Position numbers and translations under genes: made by a program. A stretch of 64,000 bases of DNA. Source: Halichoerus grypus (taxonomy: Eukaryota > Chordata > Mammalia > Carnivora > Phocidae). This document shows positions 1 to 13,115 of this stretch, piece after piece. Positions within the stretch are counted from its first letter, which is position 1, and every line of letters starts with the position of its first letter. The DNA lies in NCBI RefSeq assembly GCF_964656455.1, contig NC_135723.1:102377283-102441282 (forward strand). Reading direction: 5' to 3'. The notes under the pieces are model-generated. The model saw only the letters and a program-made list of their open reading frames with translations. It was not told the DNA's origin and ran no database searches.

Positions 1-229
1 AGCCTTAGGCAGAGTGATTGCCATTATGAACGCATTCCAGGGCATAGATATCACAACCAATTCTATAATCAAGTGTGCCTAATGTAAACCCTAAGCCCGG
101 GGGAGTCCTTCACACTTTAGTATGAAACAGACACATACTATGCTTATCTGACATAAACTTATAGGCTGAAGGTGGAGGTACTGTATGAAATGAGATGATC
201 AACAATTTGTATGCTGTTCTTCCCCACTT

Positions 230-400
230 GTCGTAACTTTTTCATGAATGCTATCTTACCTCATCTCAGGACAGCTGCCAGAGTAGATGGGTATGTTTTT
301 AGTCCTCCTTTTATTTTTTAACTGAGGAAACTGAGCTACATGATTATATGCAAGTCACTTCCAGTCATAGGGCTAGTAAAACTAAAAGTGTTTTCAAACT
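230..400 (-). repeat. MIR SINE fragment
   Basis: Read on the minus strand this stretch follows the central part of the mammal-wide MIR element. On the plus strand it shows the antisense landmarks: a 'catctca' patch, 'gatgggtatgtttttagtcc', then 'aactgaggaaactgagc' and 'gcaagtcactt...cagtcatagggctagtaa'. It is strongly diverged and lacks both ends, as expected for an element that predates the placental radiation. Confidence 0.7.
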
Positions 401-401
401 G

Positions 402-3400
402 AAAATGTGTAAATAATGAATAATATTGAATCTTTTATTCATTAAGCTGCAACCCATGCTTCTTTCAACCTATCTATTAATTTCCTCAATGCTAACTATT
501 ATTTATCTATTTTATAAACATTGGACTTCTTGCTTACTGTTTAAGAAAAAAAAAGGAACTGCCACTTTGATAGGCAGGGTCATCACAGATGAGACAGGAA
601 ACACAGAATAAAATACCCACGGTGTTAAAACTTGAATAAAGCCAAATTTGGGATTGTGGTCAGAGAAAAGAGAGGTCAGTTCACGTTCGTTGGGGAAGGC
701 TTCCCATAGACTCATTGCCTCCTGTTCTCACTTTGTCCCTAACGGTCTAGAAATAGCATGCAAACTAAAGGCTTCGTGCAGCAAACTTTTACTGCTCCCC
801 CAAATGATAACCATGATCCTTGGCAACCAAGGTGGGCCCATAGAGCTACCACGTAGCATACGCTGTATTTGCTTCCCATGATTTTTATTTGTGATACTGA
901 GAGTAGATTCTGGTGTCTTCCAGTGTATGGCCCCTGCAGCTTAACTTCGTCTGTATAATAGTCAGAAGCCTGAGAAATCATAAAGAGGGACATGATCTGA
1001 AAACAGCAAAAATAAAGCAATGCACATCTTCTTCCCACCATATTGGCTTTTGTAGTGCGCAATGTTTCTTTCTTAATTCATTCCTCAGCTGCCAGTTGGA
1101 CACCTGGGTAATGGAGATGCTATTCATTGCTTCATGGGCCATTTATCTTCTAAAAGAAAGGCCCTGCCCACAGCCTTGCCTCTCCTGCTTGAACATGGGA
1201 CTCTGCCTTCTCCTAGATCTAGCTGATCAGACAAGGGCTGAACACGTGCTCCGGGGGAAGAAATCCACAGGCTGAGCTGAGCCAATCAAACAGTGTCTTT
1301 GGAAATTTGAACCGAGAGACCCAGAGATAGTCGTCAGAGGACAGAGGGCACAATGTGGAAGATCAGGTAGACTCTGGCAGCCCGGGATGGTCATGGGAAG
1401 CTAAGGATGGCTGTTGAGAGAAAGGGAGGGTGGGGAGTGAGCCGGGGGTGGGAATGATGGGCCTTGAAGCATGCACGTTGACTCCCTTCCAGACTCTCTG
1501 GTTACACTTCACCCGAGGCTCGTCTCTACATCTCTACTTCTTTTACTTCCCTTCAGCTCCTTCTGTGTTTTGAGATGCACCATTATGTAAAATTGGTAGA
1601 AAATAAAGAAGCCTCTTTAATGACTAACAAGATTTCCTATGTTTGCTCTCATTCCCCATTACCACCAAATAAAGCCTTTTTTTTTTTTTTGAACAAACTT
1701 TCTGGTAAACTTCTTTGCATTTGAACTTTATATCCCAAGAGGAATACGTGAGAATTAAAAAAAAAAAAAAAGGTCACTGAATTGCTTTCTAAGCTGGAGT
1801 GGAAGTGATGGCTCATTTCCAGGTTATTATTGGACAGAGCTCGCCGGAGCTGAATTTATCAGAAAAATAGAGGGTTTCTGTGAGGCTTTGTGGCAAGAGA
1901 TAAAAGGGAATAAGACAAAAAAGGTGATGTTGCTGGCGGCCAGGAGATACACTTTGGGGAACAGAATAGAAATGTTGCTGTGTTGTATCTGGCTTTTCAG
2001 AGAAGTGTCAGTAAAAACCTTTTGGGTTCACTAATGTGTTATCTAGCTAGACCTGGGGTTTTGTGGCAACTGGAATTGGATAGCTCGATGGAACATTGAC
2101 TATAGGTTAAAGAGAGGGGTGGGGCAAAAGTCACCTGCCCAAGGGGAGCTCCGAATATGTCCATTACATCCATAATGCATTTGTTTGTGGTTGTTTTGTT
2201 AGTTTGAGCTACTTTTTACGGGTTTCCACTTTTTCCCTGCAACCAAATGAGCTCTAAAAAAAATGCTGTATAATGTGTGAAGCACCTGGGGGCTTCGGTA
2301 AGCATTAGACGTGACCCCGCTCCTTCCCCTGAACGAGTTTCTCAGTGTTAGACCGAACGTAATAGACTCACGGGACCGTCGGGAAACACCCTTGTTCTCG
2401 TCCTCCAACTGTGCCTGGAAGCAAATACTCAGCTGGTTCGGTCTGTACCCAGATTCTGAGGATATTATAGCCTATTCCAGTTCTTTGCATTACAAATAGT
2501 GTGATTTCAGAAGTTAAAATGCCCAGTGCGGCCTAATATATTATCGACTCCAAAACTGACTCTAAGACAAGCTTCCCCGCCCGCTTCAGGTCTGGCCCCT
2601 GCCTTGGGAGGCGGGGGTCTTCTCCTTGTCTCTTTCCTAGTGTTCTCCTCAGTCCTCCTCTGCACCCAGTTCCCCATTTATCTCTGCTCCAAGATTGGGT
2701 TCAGGAGGAGGAGAAATGAGGGTAAAGGCAGAGTATAACGTGGTGGTGCTCTAGGGATCTGGTGATAATAGGTCTCTCTGGGTGTGACATTTACACAAGG
2801 CTGACCCTTTGCTCACAAGGAGCTTTGAGGGAGTTTCTTTGGACACCAGTGCCCAGGATATTGAGAGATGACTGTGGCTTTTTCTCTAGTTGTGATACTG
2901 TCCCTTGTCCTCAGGCTTCCTGTGTCACCCTCTGCTCTTACTTTGCTTTGTTGGGTAGGTTCCTTTCTAATTGGCTCTTGGCTTTTTCATTCCCGTGGTC
3001 CATTTTTGTCACGAGAAACCCGCACGTTTTCCATGCACACCATCACAGACGCAGGGTGCTTCTAGCACCGCACCGCTCTTCATAGTTGGCCGCTCTGGTT
3101 TCAGCTTCTCCATGGAAAGCTTTTCCCGGTGGGGTCTGGGTAGATACTGCTTATGCTTCCAGGGCACCCACTTCAAGCCCCCCGAAGAGTTCTGTGACCC
3201 CCTCTCACTTGGCATGTGCTGAGGGACAACCTGCAGCAGCTCGCACATTCCTTCCTCTCCCACCCAAAAGATGGAGATGCTGGAGAATCCCACCAGCTTC
3301 TGTACTGGAGGCTTCCTCTCTGGTGGGTCGTGGCCGCTGAGTGTGAGTGATTTCACACCCTTCCATCACTTCCCTTACTCATAGTTTAAAGACCGCTTTC

Positions 3401-3597
3401 AGCTGTAGGGACGCTTGGCAGCCATTTTGGCACATCTAAGTTTGGTGCCTGGGTTGGAACTGATGGAAGGAAGAGACTGTTCAACTTGGTTCTGTCTACT
3501 TGGGGTTATCCGTATCTCTGAGAGTACTGGGCAGTTGATGAGGCGTGTAAAGAGTAAGCGCTATCTAAGGTCAGTGCATGTGCTGGAAGAATGTATT
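402..3597. other. Unique sequence, no gene recognised
   Basis: No conserved open frame or RNA gene is visible. A poly-T tract lies at about 1677-1690 and a poly-A tract at 1757-1771. About 1040-1620 ends in an AATAAA (1602-1607) and has the feel of an ancient interspersed repeat that I cannot name. The part from 2540 to 3350 is GC-richer and carries several overlapping frames of 65-115 codons on both strands. None has recognisable protein content. Confidence 0.5.
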
Positions 3598-4041
3598 TTG
3601 GCTTATGTGATTTTTTTTTTTTTTTAGTTAAATTCAATTAGCCAACATACAGTACATCATTAGTTTCAGATGTAGAGGTCAGTGACTCATCAGTTGCATA
3701 TAACACCCAGTGCTCATCACATCACATGCCCTCCTTAATGCCCATCACCCCGCTACCCCATCCCCTCACCCAACTCCCCTCCAGTAACCCTCAGTTTGTT
3801 TCCTAGAGTTAGGAGTCTCTCATGGTTTGTCTCCCTCTCTGATTTCTTCCCATTCAGTTTTCTCTCCCTTCCCTCTGTGCTGTCTCTTATATTCCACATA
3901 TGAGTGAAACCATATGATCATGTCTTTCTCTTATTGACTTATTTCGCTCAGCATACTACCCTCCAGTTCCATCCACGTTGACGTAAATGGTAGGTATTCA
4001 TCCTTTCTGATGGCTGAGTAATCTTCCATTGGCTTATGGGA
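3598..4041 (-). mobile_element. 5'-truncated L1 with target-site duplication
   Basis: This is the 3' end of a carnivoran L1 inserted on the minus strand. The plus strand begins with a T run (the reversed poly-A tail) at about 3611-3625, then the antisense 3' UTR with its 'cccagtgctcatcac' and 'ccctcagtttgtttcc' landmarks, then the antisense end of ORF2 ('ttgacttatttcgctcagcat', 'ccatccacgttgacg'). The flanks 3598-3610 and 4029-4041 form a 13-bp target-site duplication (ttggcttatgtga / ttggcttatggga, one mismatch). The element itself is therefore about 3611-4028. It encodes nothing intact. Confidence 0.92.
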
Positions 4042-4259
4042 TTTGAAAAGGACTCATGGAAGAGTTAGGGTTTCAGTGAGGCTGTGGGGGGCACAGCATT
4101 TTACACAAGACCGTGTTTTACCTAAAGAACACGTGCAGTCTCACCAGAGTGGAACGTTTTCATTTTCTTTACACGTTAAATGCTGCGATTGCTTTAGTGC
4201 CCATGTGCATCCAGCAAAGAGGGGACTCCTGGATGATGTGTCCCCCTCCTCACTAAGAT

Positions 4260-4445
4260 TCCCCTGTTGGGGTGCTTCTCCAATGTTCCCAGGCACACGA
4301 GTCGCCTGGGAGTTCTCTTAACACGCAGGCTGTGATTGAGTAGTTGTGGGGTGGAGCCCGAGATTCTGCAAATCTTGAAAAACTCCCACGTGCCGCTAAT
4401 GTTGCTTCTCCTCAGACCACACTTCAGAGAGCAGGGCTCTGTTGC
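4260..4445. mobile_element. hAT-Charlie-type non-autonomous DNA transposon relic
   Basis: The sequence follows the MER20/Charlie-like small hAT elements of mammals. Landmarks in order are 'ttctccaatgttc', 'gtcgcctgggagttct', 'ggggtggagcccgagattctgc' and 'agaccacacttcagag'. The terminal inverted repeats are eroded and no 8-bp duplication can be made out. The exact subfamily is uncertain. Confidence 0.65.
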
Positions 4446-6470
4446 TTTGGCTGAGTAACACCTTACCACATAAGCCATGTTGTTATGTGATTGTGACAGA
4501 TCACTACAAGTCTTTCATTTTGGAAAAATGGTCTTAGTTGTAGTTTGCACATAATGGTCTCGCATGTCTTTGAATTGTGATTGGACATTTCAGTGCCATT
4601 TACTTGAGAAGGAGGATGAAATAGGAGAAAAAGGGAATGGGGCTCCCATTGCCAGCTACGCCCTCCCCTGGCTTCGGGCCATTACCAAGCAATCCACATC
4701 TCCAGAGTTAGCCATTCCTCTTCAACTTGGTTGTTAGGTGGTCTCCAAGCAAATACTATTATTATATTTCTAATCATGTTTTATGTTTTATGCTTAGCTT
4801 ATCTACTTAGCTATATTATTTAAAAACACCCTGAGATCTAAGTCTATATTTTTACATATATTTTTATTCATGGAACAGAAGACAGAACCTTGCTTCTAGC
4901 GCATGCTCAGTAATTATGAGCCATGATGGTACAGGATTCTGGCAGTGGAGATATGAGAGTAGATCCACAGAGGGAGGAACCCATGAGGTTTTTAAAAGTC
5001 TCTTTAGCAAATCTTTGACGCTGAATTGTGTTGACTTCCTAAAGTGGAAATAAGCAATTCCATGGTAGTCGTGCATATTGAGTTTCTCAACCCTGACTTC
5101 GACTAGGGCTAGTAGAAGCAACCCTTGCAAGGTCCAACGGGATCAGTAGAGTAAAAGAGTATAAAACTGTCTTGTTATAAATACAAGAAAGGTTTTTGAA
5201 GAAACGGGCAAAGAAAACCTCTATTTCTCTGCTCATACACTTTAGTGATTGTATATCAATAAAACCTCCTGTTCTCTTTGTTACAGTTCACTAAGATGGT
5301 ATCTTACCACTTAATCTTTCTAAATAGGTGCTATATTCTCACTTCATGAAGTATCTATTTGGATTCTGCCCACAGCAGAATCCACTTAATAATTTGAAAA
5401 ATCCTTGATCAAGCTAGGAGTTCTCACATTGTAGACCCCACTGGGTTGTGGAGCCATAGTTGAGGAGAGTCAAGAAAAAAATTGACGGAAAAGGCAAAAT
5501 GACCCAGTTGTAGTTTTCAAACGATGTGTTATTACAAACAAGGAAATGTCACTGTGACATTTACTAGCTAGAAAGAAGATAGGGTAGGGCTTGGGGGAGA
5601 GTGCTCTAAATACTTTCTGAAGTCCAGAAATTCCTACTTGATATTTTGGAGCAATGCAGTCAGCCAAGTGTTCCCATTTGTTAAGGAGGGCAGATAGATA
5701 CTCATTTTCCTCTACCTGGGAAATTATAGCTCTTGTTTTAAGGGACAGATTGAGTAAATTGCTGCACTAAATGTATCTTTGCAGACAGAACTTTCAAGTA
5801 TAAACCTTACATCTTACTTAACTTTGAAAACGGCGTGAAGGCTCTCCATCTATGTATTAGATATTATGGGAAACTTTGAAGGCTTATTCTGGATGAATCT
5901 ATCAGCTACTACTCGACTTTGGGTTTCCATCACTCCACGCGGATGTTCCCTTTGTAGCACTGTTGGCTCGATGGCCCGACAGGCACCCATTTCTGTTGTG
6001 TTTCTTGTAAAATAGATACCTGGAACAGATGGGTCACTGAGGTTTGTGAAGGCAGCCCCTGGATGGCAGAAAACGTGGGGATGAGTCAGAATTGAGGCCA
6101 GCGTGAGCTCCTTCATCATCACCTAAACGTATTTCAGCATCTGAAGCAGAAGACTTAAAATTAGGAGACTTGGTCATGGGATTAGGGCTGCAGGAGGAAA
6201 GAAATTATGAGGGTCTGGGTGTGGTGTTATGGGGAATAAACTAGAAAGTTAATACAGGCTCGATAAAGCAGTATCTAGACAACAGTGGCAAGGAGTTAGA
6301 AATAAATACTGCACACTCGTTGTGGAACAGGAATTCTGAACTTGATTGGGGAAAGTGCTGTGACCTGCCAAAGGAAAACGTATTCCTTCGAAGGAATTGG
6401 GGAAGAAAGTGATTCAGGGAGAAGGTGTATCTGTGGATCAAGGGGTAGAGTGCTGTGTCTGCCAGGAAAG
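4446..6470. other. Unique sequence, no gene recognised
   Basis: Nothing recognisable was found. Composition is mixed and AT-leaning, open frames are all under 95 codons, and no tandem repeat or clear mobile element was seen. Confidence 0.5.
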
Positions 6471-6474
6471 TGTT

Positions 6475-6620
6475 TCGCTTTCCTTAACCCTTGCTGTAGC
6501 CCTAGGAGGTGCTTTTGTAAAGAGGACCCAGAGATATTAAGTAACTTGCCTAAGGTCAAATGTCCTTTGAGAGGCAGATCTGGGCTTCAGATCTAGGAGC
6601 TCACTGCTCCATTCCAACAC
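6475..6620 (-). repeat. MIR SINE fragment
   Basis: Antisense MIR landmarks appear in order on the plus strand: 'ttaacccttgctgtagccctaggagg', then 'agatattaagtaacttgcctaaggtca', then 'gagaggcagatctgggcttcag'. The middle is shortened by a deletion relative to the family. Confidence 0.8.
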
Positions 6621-7595
6621 CATAATGGATAGTAAATGGTGGAAGAGAGGTAAATTAATCAAAATGGTCATTTAGCAATTTGGTCATTAGTTGAATTGGC
6701 CTTTGAGCAAACAAAGTTCTTCTACATTACAGGAAGAGTATCTATCATGCAGTAGCAGTAACCTTCTAGAAATTGTGGCTCTGGTTTATTTGCTGAAAGA
6801 TCATTTATTTTCAGAAACTGACCTTGTGTCCATTGATCTTACAACTCTCATTAGTTCTAATAATTGGTTTTGCTGATTCCGTGTATTTGATCATACCATG
6901 CATGAAGAATGACAGCTGTATCTCTTACTTTCCATACCTGATTATTCCTATTTATTTATCTACTCCTATGTTCTTGGTCAGGTCCCCTATACTGTTAAGA
7001 GTAGGATTCCCACTGGGACCTGCTCAGTATTCCAGCATGATTGGGGGTACATAATGGTGTCACTACTAAGGTAGAGAGGCATGAGGGAGGAGCAGTTTGA
7101 GGGCACACATCGTCATCCCTGTGACATGCCCATCCATGTAAACATCTCATGCTCTGGGAGGAGGTAATTTGGAGATTTGGATGTGGGAATTATCAGCTTA
7201 TGGCTGTTAATTTGAATTGTGAGACAAGCCTCCAGTTTCTGCTCAGGAATGTTAAGGGTAGGAAAGAGTGTCATTCCAACCCTTATAAGAAAAGTCAGTC
7301 AACATACAGGTTCATGACTCTTTGCTCCATGAGAGAGATGAGGTTTCAGAACCACCAACTCAACCCAACTCTAGGGAGATACTGGGGACCGCAGGCAGGA
7401 TGGAGTGTGAAAACTCGCTTGCTTGAGTCAGGCACTGTCAGACAACAGTAGGAAGAATTCAGCGGGAAGAGGCCGTGAGTTGGTGCAGGTCAAGTGCTGG
7501 TGGGGGGGCATGAAGCCCCTGGAGGCTGCTTATATGGGGGAGGGGAAAGGTTCACATTCTGATGAGTGAGACTAACTTGTATCATGAATAACCCA
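6621..7595. other. Unique sequence, no gene recognised
   Basis: No repeat family or conserved frame is recognisable. The longest frame is about 100 codons at 7149-7451 on the plus strand, and it has no familiar protein features. Confidence 0.5.
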
Positions 7596-7599
7596 GTGC

Positions 7600-7838
7600 A
7601 GTATGGGATTCGAGCTTGGATCCTGAAACAGAAAGCTGGGGAAATCCAAACACATTCTTTAGTTTAGTGAAGAGTACTGGAGCAACATTAATTTCTTGAC
7701 TTTGCTACTTGTCCTGTCCTTGCACAAGATGTTAACATGAGGGAAGATGCCTGAAAGGTATGCAGGAATTCTCTCCTCTGTTTGCAGCTATTTTTTAAGT
7801 CTGAAACTATTTCAAAATAAAGCCTTTTAAAAACAGGA
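7600..7838 (+). mobile_element. L1M 3' UTR end
   Basis: This is the 3' end of an old L1M (MB/MC-like) element. Landmarks are 'ctttagtttagtgaagagta', 'aacattaatttcttgac', 'agatgttaacatgagggaaga' and the terminal 'gtctgaaactatttcaaaataaag' tail. Its A-rich end served as the landing site of the SINE that follows directly. Confidence 0.75.
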
Positions 7839-7842
7839 GCTT

Positions 7843-8030
7843 GGGCACCTGGGTGGCTCAGTCGGTTAAGTGGCTGCCTTTGGCTTAGGTCATGATCCCG
7901 GGGTCCTGGGATCGAGTCCCGCATCGGGCTCCCTGCTCAGCGGGGAGTCTGCTTCTCCTTCTGCCCCTCCCCTGCTCCTGTTCACTCTCTCATGGGAAAA
8001 TAAATAAATTAAAACAAATAAAAATTTAAA
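7843..8030 (+). mobile_element. Can-SINE (tRNA-Lys-derived)
   Basis: A caniform-type SINE with the tRNA-like head ('cacctgggtggctcagtcggttaag'), a B-box-like 'gggatcgagtcc', a CT-rich middle and an 'aaataaataaa' A-rich tail. It is flanked by an exact 13-bp target-site duplication, aaaacaggagctt, at 7830-7842 and 8031-8043. It is a retrotransposed element and not a tRNA gene. Confidence 0.96.
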
Positions 8031-8043
8031 AAAACAGGAGCTT

Positions 8044-11000
8044 AAGAATTAATAGAGAAGAGTATACAAAGGAAAGGGTGATACTGGTTATCATTTCAAA
8101 AAAGTGCAAGCAGGAAGGAACATTCATGGAAACTGGGAATGAGTGTTTAGTGAAGTAAAGCAGTGAATCCAAAGAAAATCATGTCTTGCAAACCAAAAAA
8201 ACAGCATTCTGAAAATGCATTCCTCCAGAGTACTTCCATGACATAACTTTGTAAAATCAGGAGGGAGGTCTACTTGGTGCCAGTTTTACAGATTCACAGC
8301 ACATAATACCATGTACTCCTAAGTCCTTATTACACACCTGTTACCCCCACATAGATCTTGGGTTCTGAGGACGACACTTGAGCAAAGCTTGAACGGACAC
8401 AACAATGACAAGAGGGTAGTGACTTTGGGGCCAGTGAGAGTGAATAACCCTGAGAGTATGGGGGTAGAAAAAGAAGGAGTAGTTCTCTCTTTAGCCTAAT
8501 AGGATGGATGAAGAGAGAATCTAGATTGGGAGTGAGTCCAGAAAGATATATGGTGGTGTCCAGAATATGATTTTTTAGGTTGATTAATTCTTCATACTGG
8601 TCCTCTGGGTTTCCATTTGGATTTTGATGGAAAGACGGAGACTTTCAAAAAAGGTGTTTCCCCCACGGGATGTATCATAACCTGATGTCTCCTCATAACC
8701 TTGGATTTGGAGGAAAAGAAATAAATATACTTTCTAACTGCTACAGTAGGAATAAAAAAGAAAAAAAAATGAAAAATGATTGCTGTGATAAATTTCCCTG
8801 ACATATTTATTACAATTCTTTCTTGAAACATTTGTGAGGGAGACATTGATGAAGCCTGGACCATTTTATATACTTAGGCATATTCTCTGAATTGTTTTAG
8901 AAGAGAGAGTTTTTAGTGCAGATTAATGAATTATCTGTGCAAGTCAGGATAATGAAGCATTATGATTACTTCTGGGTCCATTTCTCATCCCGCCTGTGCA
9001 GATTGAAGTCTTCCAGGGGCTCTGGATTGGCCACCCGTTGCATTAGATTCCTAAAGTTTCCGTCCAAGATAAGAAATAGCCCAGTGACTTACCTGGATCC
9101 TTCATTAACCCTGGATCAAAATTCCCTGGGCCTCGGGATGTAGTTCCTGCAGTGCAGAGGCAGGTGTGGGCAGTAAGCAGTTGGCCAGGGAAAGTGTTCT
9201 TGTGAGGGCGAGACTCAACTGCTGTTTGGCTGGGCTGAATAGGTGAGGAATGACACATGGCAAACTGCCCTAGGGCCGGGCATAGGTCATGGCACCCTGC
9301 TCACAAACACTCTGTGCCCTTTAATTCAGTCAGTCCATTTGAGAAAAACCAGACATCGGAGGCTTGTTTGCCTCTTTGAAGACTTTTCTGTTCTTCCCAG
9401 AGGGTCTCTTAGGGACCAGAGACAGTAAATTTCTCCCCACATTCTGTGGTCCTCATGGAAAAGTCACCCTGGGTCAGTGAGATGTGTGGAGGCGGGATGT
9501 GACTGGAGGGGACAGGAAAGGCTTATGGGAGGATCAAGTTGACGTTCCCTGTGATCTGCCTCAGGGTCACACTGCATCATTCCTCTGCAAAGAAATGGAT
9601 GACACTTGTGGAAAATACCTTAAACTCGGCCATCTTGAGGATATTTGAATTTTAGCCTAATTTATCAGGTGTTATTAATGTTCTATTTCAAATGTTGAGA
9701 TACTTAATCAGGTGATAAAGCAGTAATTATTAACTATTTGAAAGTCACAAGCTCCCTATAATAATCTGAGAAAAGACATGGGCTGCCCTCTTCCCAGAGA
9801 AGTATATCCATGTACTGAATCACACACATTTTACATCTGATATTGACTCTTCAATCTACAAGGAACAATCAGGATTATTGTGGACACTAGTTTTCTCCCT
9901 AAAATCTGTACCACCTTCTCTCCTTTACGGGCACTGTGATGTTTGGGAGAGTTTAGTCCCAACCCCATTTTGGGGGTGTTCCATGATTCATCTAACCCAA
10001 TTAGAATAATATTACCCCTTAATCACCCCAAAGTGACCAGTTCATGCCCAACCATTAGTCTGTGAAATGGTGGGCATGGCCCAAAGATCCTGAATGGCAG
10101 GAATCTAAGGCACAGATGCTCCCTCCTTTTGTTCACTGTGGAGGGTGGGTGGGACTTGAGAATAACCTAGAGTAAGGGGTTCACTTTGTGACCACAGGGA
10201 AGCTAGCCATGGCCCCATGATAATAACGTTGTCCACCAGAGGTAGAGAAGGGCAGAACTAAGGGCACCACAGGGAAATGAAACTACAGCCTTGAACAAAA
10301 CATGAAGAAATTTCACCTGTAGGTTGGGATTTAAGCGATTCCTTATGTTTCCTCAAACTACCTTTAGCGTTGAGGTCCTTGTAAGTTGTGTTTACTCTTA
10401 TTTGCAACAAAATGAGTTCCAAATGAGACCATCATCCAGTGCTGCTGCCTCATGTATAGGATTGCTAGCGAGGGTATTCCCTGGGGGGTAGGGTGGGCAG
10501 GGAAGGACGCCTGGCTGCAGAAACTAAAGGGCTGGTACACCTGCCGAGCACACTGTCCTCCTTTCAGAGGGTGGAGCTGTCTGCCGGTGCCATTAGTGAT
10601 GGGGAGGGGTCATCTCTGGCCGTCCACATTTCTCCACCCAGTCTTGTAACGGACCTCCGTGTCTATAGGCCCTGGTGGTCGGGTCGAGGTTCTGAGACAT
10701 CAGAGAGCAAAACAACGGGACCAGAAAAGTGAGTCTGACCGTAGCCTGGCTTCCTGCTCACCATGTAGATAGCCGTATAGACAGCCCCCCCCAACCCCAT
10801 CGCCCTGCTCTGCGGAGCTCCCTGAAATGTGGACTGTGCCCCACACGTGACATGCTGTCAGTTTCAGGAAGCGTTTGCTTATCTTTACCTTCCTGAACTA
10901 AACGTCAGTGGAGAAGAAGCTGGGAAACCAAAAAAAACCTTTCCTGCAGGACATGTAAAGTGCGGCATGCAGAATATTACAGACTCATGGGGCACCAATC

Positions 11001-11135
11001 AAGCACATTCGGTGCTTCTGACTGATACGCTTATTTTTTTAAACCACATCCAGTCTACATTGGATGTAAAGATACGGAATTTGACAATATATGTTTATCA
11101 CCTTTAGCTCCTCAAAGCCTATCAAAGAGTTAAAC
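8044..11135. other. Mostly unique sequence, no gene recognised
   Basis: No gene is recognisable. The part from about 9850 to 10400 has short phrases such as 'tttgtgaccacagggaagctagcc' that recall an ancient mammal-wide interspersed repeat, but I cannot assign a family. A GC-richer stretch lies at about 10470-10830. All open frames are below 95 codons. Confidence 0.45.
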
Positions 11136-11139
11136 CGGT

Positions 11140-11394
11140 AATAGAAACTTACACACTCTGACGACAGGAGTGTAAACTAGAACAACTGTTGTGGGAAATG
11201 ATGATATTTGAAAGCTGAGCATGACCATTCCCTCCCACCGCATAATTTCACACATATGCACCGAAAGACATGTACAAGAATATTCTTAACAAAGTGGTTA
11301 AAAGAGCACCACATTGGAAACAATTTTTATGCTCATCAGAATAGACTGGATAAATACATTGTGGTTTTATTTTAAAGATTTTATTTATTCATTT

Positions 11395-11427
<33 letters not shown>

Positions 11428-11717
11428 CATGAACCAGGGACAGAGGCAGAGGGAGAAGCAGGCTCCCTGCTGAGCAGGGAGCCCGATGCGGGGCTCGATC
11501 CCGGGACCCTGAGATCATGACCTGAGCCGAAGGGAGACACTTAAGCGACTGAGCCACTCAGTTGGCCCTACATTGTGGTTTTTGTCATGCAATAGAATAG
11601 TACAAAACAATGTAAAAGAATGAACCACAGCTACATGTAGCAACATACATGCATCTCACTGATCATATGATCATATGTTTCTAAGGAAAAGAATCCATAA
11701 TGAAAGTGTACATAGGT
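11140..11717 (+). mobile_element. L1M remnant split by a SINE
   Basis: Old L1 sequence on the plus strand covering the end of ORF2 and the start of the 3' UTR. Landmarks are 'gacaggagtgtaaactagaacaact', 'gacatgtacaagaatattc', 'attggaaacaatttttatgctcatcag' and 'actggataaatacattgtgg'. After the SINE at 11369-11568 it resumes with 'catgcaatagaatagtacaaaacaatg' and 'gaatgaaccacagctacatg'. It is heavily decayed and codes for nothing. Confidence 0.75.
11369..11568 (-). mobile_element. Can-SINE, minus strand, with (GA)n tract
   Basis: The reversed SINE starts with an antisense tail ('aaagattttatttattcatttga') and an expanded (GA)n tract at about 11395-11428, and ends with 'gactgagccactca'. Its target-site duplication, tacattgtggtttt, lies at 11355-11368 and 11569-11582. 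The target is an older L1M, so the SINE is the younger insertion. Confidence 0.95.
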
Positions 11718-11765
11718 AGTACAGGGCCTGGAAGACAGTAGTTATTCTATAAACGTTATTTTGTT
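11718..11765 (+). repeat. Possible MIR 3' end
   Basis: The string 'tagtacagggcctggaagacagtagttattctataaacgtt' resembles the MIR/L2 3' end signature (acagtgcctggcacatagtaggcgctcaataaatgtt). It is short and diverged. Confidence 0.4.
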
Positions 11766-12990
11766 ATTTCTCTTGAAATTTAAAAGAATATGAGAAGATG
11801 GAATTAATGCTCAGTGAGTAAATTAACCAGGTTGTCCTAGTTCTGTCTGTGTATCCGGCATGGCGTATGTAATTAAAGTGCACCAACAGACTTAACATGT
11901 ATAAACAGTATTTTGCAAAGAAAATTGTGCATCATGTAATCTAGCCTTTTTGCAAATCCTAATTCATCAGTCTCAATCTGGAAACAAAAATATGCATTCC
12001 CTATATTTAGCATAAATTTAATTGTAGAAGTTGGGGATTCTGAATGTAAAATTACGTGATAGCAAAAATGACAAAGGATATTATTTTTTAATTCCCAGGG
12101 TTGATTCTACCTTGTTCATTAATATTTAGCTAGCATTCAGCCTATAATCTTTTATATCATTGAGAAGAATCAAATTGTTTGAAAGGTAGATATTTAACAA
12201 TCCTGAATGTTTTAGTTCTTGTTTTTGAACAGAATTAGTTTTGGATGATATATTGTGATAAAAATGACTTAATTTCAGGTGAAGATAGGCCTTATGACTT
12301 CCATTTTAAATCTTAAACACCAACAGAGTTAAATTGCAGTGAAGCTCATAAAAATCACTGTCTATAATTGATAGGACACTGGAGTTCTAATGATATGCTT
12401 TAGGAGTCTGAAAAGATCTAGTGGTCCATTATTAATAGGCCACCCAAAAAAGGTCTGTGGGTTGGTTTTGTTTTTATTTTTCTGAAATGCTGAATTTCAT
12501 AAGGAACAGGCAGGTGGAGAATGGTGGGAAGTAGAAATAAATTTTATTTATATTTTCTAGATTTTAATAAAATAGTTTTATGTCAACCCTTAAAATATCA
12601 GATCAAAAAGGCAGACTGAATAAGCATCTTTAATTTTTGAAAGATAAAATGTTTTGTAGCATATAACTAATTCTCAGTTATGACGGTGCTGGGATGAAAA
12701 TGAAGTTCTAGCTCCCTCTAATTCACAGGTGATCTAGAAATCCAAATAACAAATCCACAATCATCGAAGTAGACCTTTCACCATGGTTGCTCTTGTTTTT
12801 TGCTCTTTAATCTGTGGAGAATGCACAGCTGGAAACTGGAGTGAGCTTAGATGCTCAGCAGGATAGGAGGGAACCTTGGTAAAGAGGAAAAGAGCTGGTT
12901 ATCATGGATCATCACAGACGCAAATCTCTCTACACATGGGTCTGTCTCTGCACCTTCTCCTCCCTCCATGAGCCCGTCCTAATGTAATTA
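11766..12990. other. AT-rich sequence, no gene recognised
   Basis: AT-rich DNA without recognisable repeats or frames of useful length. No open frame of 60 codons or more lies here. Confidence 0.5.
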
Positions 12991-12994
12991 GCAC

Positions 12995-13115
12995 TCTGTC
13001 CTTCCATTCCTGGACTCTAAGACCCATGAGAGCAGGGCTCTTTCCTCATGGGTCCATCCTCATTGCCTAGAACAGGGTCTGGATTCAATATATATTTGTT
13101 GATTGAATTAATCAT
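12995..13115 (+). repeat. L2 LINE 3' end
   Basis: L2 3' signature in order: 'gactctaagacccatgagagcagggctctttc', 'cattgcctagaacagggtctgg' and 'caatatatatttgttgattgaatt'. Orientation is plus, and only the last ~120 bases of the element survive. Confidence 0.75.

Noticed and set aside
7843..8030. tRNA gene at the head of this and other SINEs
   Set aside because: The tRNA-like part is degenerate, cannot form an intact cloverleaf and is followed by the SINE body, A tail and target-site duplication.
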